Shown piece after piece: positions 57,657-64,000 of a stretch of 64,000 bases of DNA. How positions within the stretch are numbered: the stretch's first letter is position 1; each line of letters opens with the position of its first letter. The translations under genes were made by a program, and so were the position numbers. The notes under the pieces are model-generated. The model worked only from the letters and a program-made list of their open reading frames with translations. It was not told the origin of the DNA and made no database searches. The stretch covers positions 3,224,001 to 3,288,000 of the forward strand of contig JANFAH010000004.1 in the NCBI GenBank assembly GCA_024663395.1. Reading direction: 5' to 3'. Source of the stretch: Pisolithus tinctorius (taxonomy: Eukaryota > Basidiomycota > Agaricomycetes > Boletales > Pisolithaceae).

Positions 57657-59042
57657 TTAGAAATCGACTTCCAGGCGATTAAAGGTAGGGACGGTGTTGG
57701 TAAAGTTCTCTAGGGGTCGGAAGAGAGAGGAGAAGAGGGAGGAGTCCATACCACAGAGTTTTCGAGGAGCAGAAGGATTGCGAAGGTGGAAGTCCCTGAC
57801 AGCACCAGGGGTGGACTTCAAGGTGGACTCAGGTTCCCAGGTGCGATCCTCATCATGATACCCCTTCCAATGGACAAGGTACTCGAGCCTACTCCTTTTT
57901 AGACGGGAGTCAGCAACATAGTCAACCTCAAACTCCTCATCTCCTTCGTGTCCCACCACCAGGCCAGGGTGAGTGACGGTCTGTCCCTCCAAAGGTCCCT
58001 TGTACGGCTTAACCCGAGAAACATTAACAACCAGATGGATTTTGAGGGTTTTGGGAAGTTTTAACTCTACCGCATTGGGTTTGAGTGAAACAACCTTGTA
58101 AGGACCGATCCATTGTTCTGTGAGTTTCCGGGAGGGGCGACCTGAGAGGGAGATCTGTGAAGTTTCCAACCAGACCATGTCACCAATGGAGTAGGAGGGA
58201 GCATCCAACCGAGATGTGTCCGCAGACACCTTCATTCATTCTGCCGCTTTGTCCAGGGCTTTTTTTGTGTCCTCCAAAACTCTAGCAAGGTCAACAGCAT
58301 GGTCTGTGGCTGCTTCCGCTTTAGAAAGGAAGGGTTCTACACCCATCCTGGGGGTATAGGAACGAGTGACCGAGAAGGGACTCCTGCCAGTAGACTCCTG
58401 TCGCTTGTTATTGTAGGAGAACTGGGCGACCTTAAGCCACAAAGGCCAAGAGCCCTGTCGATCATTGACAAAAAGGCGAAGGTACTGCTGCAGATCCTGG
58501 TTAAGGCGTTCCGTTTGACCATCCATTTGGGGGAGAAAGGCAGTGGAAAGCTTGGGTTTGACCCCAAGCATTTTACAGAGCTCAGTAGTGAATGTACTGG
58601 CAAACTGGGGGCCGCGATCAGAGATGATGGAGGAAGGTAACCCATGCTGGGTCCACACATGATCTCGGAAGAGTTCTGCTGTTTGAAGTGAGGAGACCTC
58701 CTTGGTAGTAGGGGCAAAGACCACCTCCTTCGAAAACCTGTCTACCACCACCATGACGTTATCAAAACCCTGCGCTTCTGGTAACTCCATGAAGTCGACC
58801 GAGATATCGGTCCAGGGATGTTCCAGGGTGGGGTTTGGAAGAAGCTTTCCTGCAGGAGGAGTTCTAGAACTCTTAGCCATTTGGCAACAGTGACACACCG
58901 AGACGTAGTCTCTAACAGTGGCAGTCATTCCAGGCCAAACATAGTTGCGGGAGACGAGCTCCAGAGTTTTCTTCCATCCAGGGTGTCCTGCAAGTGGGGT
59001 GTCATGGTGCTTTTCAAGACAGTGAACTCTGACAGCGGGCGG
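57657..59042 (-). pseudogene. Ty3-E integrase and chromodomain, 5' truncated
   Basis: One frame with a single TGA at 58236-58238. The integrase has its zinc finger (HHDTPLAGHPGWKK.., CHCCQ), D (SVDFMELP), D (SDRGPQFAS) and E (GQTERLNQDLQQYLR), all kept. The GPY/F-like module and a chromodomain (LEYLVHWKGYHDEDRTWEPE) follow. The chromodomain directs integration to marked chromatin in chromoviruses. The upstream part is cut by repeat R3 at 59043. Confidence 0.9.
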
Positions 59043-60903
59043 TGTCACACACCAAAGGTGTTGTGGACATGGTTACAGCTGACTCTGCCTAACTCGTTGA
59101 CGAGTTGCACACAATGCCCAAGCATGCAGATGAAGACTAAAGGCCTCATGCGTAGAAAGACTGTCAGACGTTAACAGTCATCCTTCGCACAAGAACGAGT
59201 CGTCAGTGCTAAAGAGAAAAGAGGAAGCGAGTTAAGCGCGTATTAAAGGATTTTAGCGCCCGTGTATGGCATTCCGGTTTTTGTCATATCTCCACCATTT
59301 CCAAAGATATCAACTCCATTCCCACACTCGCTTAAAGTGCTCAGCCCCACGATTCTTCCTTCCAAATTTGGAGAGGATCCTCACACCCTGCATGTTTCTA
59401 CAGCACTCCATCCATCAGACGCTCATTTCGCTAAGTCCATCAATCATGGCCACCTCTTCGTTGATCATCTCGCTTGTCTCATTTGCCAGAGACAATGGCT
59501 ATGTATATCTGCCAGGCATTCCCACCAGCTTCCGTCCTGAAGCCCCCTGGTTCATCCCATCATTGTCAGCCCCATCTCGTCCCATGCAGCTTGGTCAGCG
59601 TGTTCTCCTTGTCAGTATGACTTCCAGAAGGACATTCTTTGGTCACCTCAGGTCTGTCACTCGGTTAGAAAGGTCTTATGTGGTCGTTTCAGTCTCCCCG
59701 GTTAATGAAGCATATGGATCGTTCCTCCCTGCTCCTTGCACCATCTTTATTCCAGTCTCGTCCATCATTCTTCCTGCATTGCGACAGCTGCAGTATAATC
59801 TACTGTCCTCCAGCCTCCCTGATCGCATTCATGACGAGTATGACATGCATCTTGCCTTCCTACTGCAAGATCCAGCAGAAGACGTCCCCCCTTCTCCTCC
59901 TCCTCCATCAGAACCCCATTCATGAAGTTTTTGTTAACTTTGCTGAGAGGATGGAAGGGTGGGAGACGTGATCGCATATGCTCTCAATGCCCCACAGACC
60001 CCCAACGCCCTAGCCCCCTTTGACACCTGACTCATGCCCTTCAATTCTGGAATTAATACTTCCCTATCTGGAAACACTGTCCATCTGTCATGCCATCTTT
60101 GGATCTAGAGATGTCTCCACTGAGATCTAACTTGCATCGCCACCCCCTAATGTGATATCAGTGCGCTTACTCAGTTTCTGATTCTATTTGACTCATTTTG
60201 TGATATTTTGACTATCCTTGACTCATTTATTGCCAATACTTACCAATCTTCTTTGCTTGCTTACTTTTCATTTCTCGCTTACTCATCATGATTACTCAGT
60301 CCTTACTCATTACTTACCAAGTGTTTGTGCCTTGTTTGTCACAAGCTGTGCTCCCCCCTCAGTATATAAACCCCCATGTACTTAGCTACCCACAATCAAT
60401 CAGAATCAATTCAGAAGCAGTCCAGCAGTCAGCCCAGTGCCTATCTCGTTGTCGACAGTTGAGGCTCCACGAAGGGGTCTACCTGTCATCATTCGTATAC
60501 TTGGTAGTTGAGGCTCATTCGGAAGAGTCTATCTACCACCATTCATTATCTGAAGCTCCATCCACACTTAGTCAGCAAGTCTTGCTTAGTCATCCTCCCA
60601 CTCCTGCATAACTCGTCATCGACTTGTGCAAGGAGCACGTTTCCTTGAAGTCCATTACTTGAAGTACCTTTCGGCTGAACACCTTCACTCTGTTCAGCAT
60701 CCCCCATCTAATCATCACTCATTCATCTTCTCCTGTGTAACTCGTTGACGACTTGTGCCAGGAGCACCTCTCCTTGAAGTTCCCCCCCCACATTCAGGTT
60801 TCTGCCCTCCAGGTTCCACGGAGGCACACCACCACTTGCTCTACATTTGTCTTTTGTGTTGGTTTTGGTTGGTTTTCACCACCTTTCCACACTTTGACTC
60901 ACA
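59043..60903 (+). repeat. 1.86 kb dispersed repeat R3, right copy
   Basis: TGTCACACACC..TTTGACTCACA, so TG..CA at the ends. It matches 27677-25361 on the other strand. It contains a TATA box (GTATATAAACCCCC near 60364) and a direct repeat of about 130 bp near its end (60605-60650 and 60735-60780, both with ACTTGTGC.AGGAGCAC). Near-palindromes of the type AACTCGTTGACGAGTT occur at 59091-59106. CpG is much better kept than in the left copy. It could be a long LTR, but no primer site follows it. Confidence 0.75.
59266..59925 (+). CDS. Unrecognised ORF of repeat R3
   Basis: A 219-codon frame; an internal ATG near 59446 (MATSSLIISLVSFARDNG) would give about 160 residues. The same frame is open in the left copy apart from the inserted LTR, although the copies differ at many CpG-derived positions. 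That suggests either coding constraint or recent separation. Sequence features are a hydrophobic centre (CTIFIPVSSIILP), a basic segment (VLLVSMTSRRTFFGHLRSV) and a Pro-rich C-terminus (PPSPPPPSEPHS). No family is recognised. Confidence 0.4.
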   Translation: MAFRFLSYLHHFQRYQLHSHTRLKCSAPRFFLPNLERILTPCMFLQHSIHQTLISLSPSIMATSSLIISLVSFARDNGYVYLPGIPTSFRPEAPWFIPSLSAPSRPMQLGQRVLLVSMTSRRTFFGHLRSVTRLERSYVVVSVSPVNEAYGSFLPAPCTIFIPVSSIILPALRQLQYNLLSSSLPDRIHDEYDMHLAFLLQDPAEDVPPSPPPPSEPHS

Positions 60904-60908
60904 CCGGA

Positions 60909-61161
60909 TCACGTGACCCTTGTCATGTGATAGACATTTACCATGACCTAAGGTACCACATCACGTGACGACTGTCACATGACCAAGCCCCCGCTCACTC
61001 TGCGGGGGGTTATCACGTGACCATGGATTGCGGTGCATAGGTCACATGACAATTCCATCACGTGACCGAGATGGTGTCACACCCGGGTCACGTGACCATT
61101 ATGTCATCGTCATGTGACCAAGACATGTGACCCCCTATCATGTGATCTGTTGTCATGTGAC
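60909..61161. repeat. Array of twelve TCAYGTGA (E-box-like) motifs
   Basis: Copies of TCACGTGA or its C-to-T derivatives lie near 60909, 60923, 60961, 60975, 61013, 61042, 61058, 61088, 61110, 61124, 61137 and 61153. Five keep the palindromic CACGTG. It begins just after R3. Confidence 0.75.
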
Positions 61162-61474
61162 CTTACCACTACCTCTCAACACTACACTTTTTGTAGTCAT
61201 TGGTAGTCCAAAATGCGGACTACCAAAATGTAGCATAGTCTACACTACACAACACTCATGATGACTGCTACTTGTAATCATACTGCATTAATACCACAGG
61301 GAATGACAATGGAGTGATATGGTCATAATGAAAGTTGTAGCCCCTGATTGTGCAATCATGACAGTATGCTTATCTTATCAGAAAGTGGAAAATTGCGTGA
61401 GAAAAACACAGAATACTATGAAAAACACATGTGTATACACAAAATGTCACCAGACCTCAATGTCAATTAGGATT
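61162..61474. other. Unassigned sequence
   Basis: No coding or repeat recognised. It includes a short imperfect palindrome around TAGTCCAAAATGCGGACTA near 61204. Confidence 0.35.
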
Positions 61475-61696
61475 GGAGAATCCCCAGCCAGACATGGAGA
61501 ATCCCCAGGAGCCATGGAGAATCCCCAGCAGGCCATGGAGAATCTCCAACATGACATGGAGAATCCCCAGCCAGCCATGGAGAATCCCCAGCCAGACATG
61601 GAGAATCCCCAGGTGACATGGAGAATCTCCATCATGATATGGAGAATCCCCAGCCAGCCATGGAGAATCCCCAGCATGACATGGAGAATCCCCAGT
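61475..61696 (+). repeat. Minisatellite, about 11 units of 18-22 bp
   Basis: Units of the type CCATGGAGAATCCCCAGCCAG. Some units differ by one to three bases in length, so the plus-strand open frame changes from MENPQPA-type to WRIPSQP-type repeats. I do not treat it as a gene. Confidence 0.9.
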
Positions 61697-61941
61697 GGGC
61701 TGCATTGGGAAAACAAAACTTTTTCAAAGTGGTCTAATAGTCTACACTGCATCTATTGATGTCTTGATAATTGCAGCACTTTAGTGCTCATTGTCTAACA
61801 TCATCTAATTCATGCTGTCTTACTGACACACTTTTTTTTCTGTGGTCCTAATGTGGTCTGTAAGTGACTTATTGATATCTTCATGCCACTATATTACTGT
61901 AACTCTTGATTCATAGTACAGTGAGGGACAAAAGTGTTGCA

Positions 61942-62619
61942 TGTGAGATGTGACTTGTTGCTGATGTAGCTCAGGCTATTCTGCACAGATAATGATGATA
62001 CCTATACCAATGGAAAGGGGTGACTCTAAGCTCTCCAGAGCACTAAGGTTCAGTCCAAACAAAGCAATACATGCTGAGATACACCCTATTCTTTCCAAAA
62101 AGTGCATTGCAATGCTTTTGTCCCTGACTGGTGAAATCATGAAATGTGACCATTTGATGGGATTAAGGGCATGGAGGATGGGAAAATATGATTACATAAT
62201 AAACCACATGATCATCCAGATGATTTGTCAGCATGTAAACAATGACAAACATTGGACTTGTACCATTAATCCTCCCTCTTTTACCACAACTCATGAAATC
62301 ATCTCTCTAGCTCACATGGTCATTTTCTCAAGGAATTCTTATCAAATACTGGTGGCCACCACAGTTCCATCAGTATAACATGCTCTCAGAACCATCAGTC
62401 CCTTAAAAAACCTGCTGTCAGTCATTTCCTGGACTGTTTCCCCCCCCCCCCCCCCCCATGCCTGATGTATTCTGGGACTAATCAGTACTTGGAAGGCTGA
62501 AAATGTTATGGAGGTCAATCTGGCACTTCAGAACATGATGTACAAACCAGTCCCCTCTCAACCAATGCATTTCTGGCACAGGAACACTGATATGGAAGTT
62601 GGGGTGAGACAAAACCTCC
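61942..62619 (+). repeat. Left arm of a 1.5 kb inverted repeat
   Basis: Pairs base for base with 62801-63477 (678 and 677 bp). The outer two thirds appear identical, and the inner 100 bp differ at scattered sites. The C-run 62440-62457 (18) faces a G-run of 17 at 62963-62979. Just outside, a TA is followed by CAGTGAGGGACAAAAG (from 61919), resembling a Tc1/mariner terminus. A reverse copy of that motif (CTTTTGTCCCTGACTG) lies within each arm at about 62115 in the left arm. Confidence 0.9.
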
Positions 62620-62800
62620 TTGTGCTCTGAGCACCATAAGAGGGTTCACTAGATCTCACTCTGATCTGAACTGTAGATGACTGGGGAAGGATTATTTGAT
62701 CATATGTGACCAAAGGAGATATTCAGGGCCAGATGGAAGCACAGGCTTCTGCTTCATGGCAGTGCAGTAGCATATCCTTCTGATGACACCCAGGGGTAAA

Positions 62801-63477
62801 GAGGATTTTGTCTTGCCCTAACTTCCATACCACTGTCCCTGTGCCATAAATGGATTGGTTGAGAGGGGACTGGTTTGTAAATCATGTTCTGAAGTGCCAG
62901 ATTGACCTCCATAACATTTTCAGCCTTCCAAGTACTGATTAGTCCCAGAATACATCAGGCATGGGGGGGGGGGGGGGGGAAACAGTCCAGGAAATGACTG
63001 ACAGCAGGTTTTTTAAGGGACTGATGGTTCTGAGAGCATGTTATACTGATGGAACTGTGGTGGCCACCAGTATTTGATAAGAATTCCTTGAGAAAATGAC
63101 CATGTGAGCTAGAGAGATGATTTCATGAGTTGTGGTAAAAGAGGGAGGATTAATGGTACAAGTCCAATGTTTGTCATTGTTTACATGCTGACAAATCATC
63201 TGGATGATCATGTGGTTTATTATGTAATCATATTTTCCCATCCTCCATGCCCTTAATCCCATCAAATGGTCACATTTCATGATTTCACCAGTCAGGGACA
63301 AAAGCATTGCAATGCACTTTTTGGAAAGAATAGGGTGTATCTCAGCATGTATTGCTTTGTTTGGACTGAACCTTAGTGCTCTGGAGAGCTTAGAGTCACC
63401 CCTTTCCATTGGTATAGGTATCATCATTATCTGTGCAGAATAGCCTGAGCTACATCAGCAACAAGTCACATCTCACA
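62801..63477 (-). repeat. Right arm of the inverted repeat
   Basis: See the left arm. Homology continues a few bases beyond 63477 with a 5 bp indel and is then cut at 63489 by an LTR. The spacer 62620-62800 is about 180 bp and is unassigned. Confidence 0.9.
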
Positions 63478-63488
63478 AACATTGCAAC

Positions 63489-64000
63489 TGTCATGACCAT
63501 GCGATCGTCATAGGTCTTTACTCACGCCGCAACCTTTTCCGCCAGTCATTCGCTCACTCTGCACCAACTCCGCCCACCTTCTATTGTCTATGAACCATCT
63601 CCACTCCGACTGCTGTCAGACTTGTGTCTCTCTCCTACCGGACCGAGCAGTCCGTCCTCTGAGGGGTCATGTGACTACCTTCGCAGTCAGGTACTCCGCA
63701 GCGCGCTCACCACATGGCCCAGCGCCTGGACTATTTCCTTTTCTAGATGTTCTGTGTTACCCGTTCGTATGTCCTCCGTCTACCCTTCATTCGTCGTCCA
63801 GGAAGTTTTACTTGAAAATTTATGAGTCTCCGTATGTCAGTTCCGATTCTGGTTACTGTACCTCCATAGCAGTATAAAAGCATGTACTGTACTCCGCTGT
63901 TCTTCAGTACGAATATCAACTTAGTTCCTACTCCCTCCGATTCCGTCTTCTGTCTGTCGGAGTTATCTCCAACTCTCCGTCTGTACTCTCCCTCTGAAAT
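63489..64000 (+). repeat. LTR of the Ty3-D family (LTR-2), running off the window
   Basis: TGTCATGACC onward is the reverse complement of the 714 bp LTRs, so sense is plus here. TATA box TATAAAAG at 63873 and start 11-mer AGTACGAATAT at 63907-63917. The last bases before it, GCAAC, would be the target. A solo LTR or a full element may continue outside. Confidence 0.9.

Noticed and set aside
61475..61696. CRISPR-like array
   Set aside because: Units are contiguous without unique spacers, and the genome is fungal.
61319..61759. 146-codon frame through the minisatellite
   Set aside because: The repeat changes frame inside it, as expected for non-coding tandem DNA.
61992..63427. Identical 128-codon frame in both arms of the inverted repeat
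   Set aside because: Identity follows from the arms being the same DNA; no domain, no start context, and the arms look like a foldback element.
1..64000. tRNA or rRNA genes
   Set aside because: No cloverleaf or rRNA core sequence was recognised on either strand by reading; a covariance-model scan would settle it.

Overview
The window looks like a transposon graveyard from a filamentous fungus, most probably an Agaricomycete (Basidiomycota). The support is 45-65 bp introns with GT..AG ends, several chromodomain Ty3/gypsy elements (chromoviruses), a PIF/Harbinger element carrying both its genes, a KDZ-like transposase remnant, and strong CpG decay in the older layers. I see no intact host gene. 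The only recognisable cellular gene is a broken copy of the sterol C-3 dehydrogenase ERG26. The order or genus cannot be read from the sequence.

Layout. 1-2400 holds minus-strand remnants of an unrecognised intron-containing gene. About 2600-20551 is one non-LTR retrotransposon (LINE: ORF1, endonuclease, RT, RNase H) split by two insertions. The first is a Ty3 element (Ty3-A, from 6215 to about 11480) whose own 5' LTR contains a solo LTR of another family. The second is a 7.3 kb CCGG-rich non-autonomous LTR element (LARD, 12072-19415). The LINE 3' end is cut by the LTR and gag of a third family (Ty3-B, 20552-22688). 23045-24370 is a KDZ-like remnant. 24379-27677 holds two dispersed repeats, each containing a solo LTR. 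28600-32079 and 48475-49915 are two halves of a diverged tandem array, with the ERG26 pseudogene inside the left half. The array is split by Ty3-C (32808-48429), and a nearly complete younger element, Ty3-D (35035-43135, two 714 bp LTRs, GTCTT target duplication), sits inside Ty3-C. 50276-51560 is a gag-like remnant. 52834-56805 is a complete Harbinger element. 57277-59042 is the 3' end of Ty3-E. 59043-60903 is a second copy of a 1.86 kb repeat with an ORF. Then come a 250 bp E-box array, a 20-21 bp minisatellite, a 1.5 kb inverted repeat, and an LTR of the Ty3-D family running off the end.

How the parts relate. In all five LTR families where the 5' LTR/internal junction is visible, an 11 nt segment 2 nt downstream of the LTR is complementary to an 11 nt segment 33-37 nt downstream of the TATA-like box in the same LTR. 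The 11-mer differs between families and the complement changes with it. This is the layout of Tf1/sushi-type self-primed reverse transcription. Ty3-D also carries, antisense and convergent to pol, a two-exon gene for a coiled-coil protein with a Zn2Cys6-like cysteine cluster. Almost all in-frame stops are TGA at positions where the family has arginine (CGA), and the differences between paired LTRs are almost all CpG transitions. Decay is therefore dominated by C-to-T change at CpG, and CpG content orders the insertions by age.
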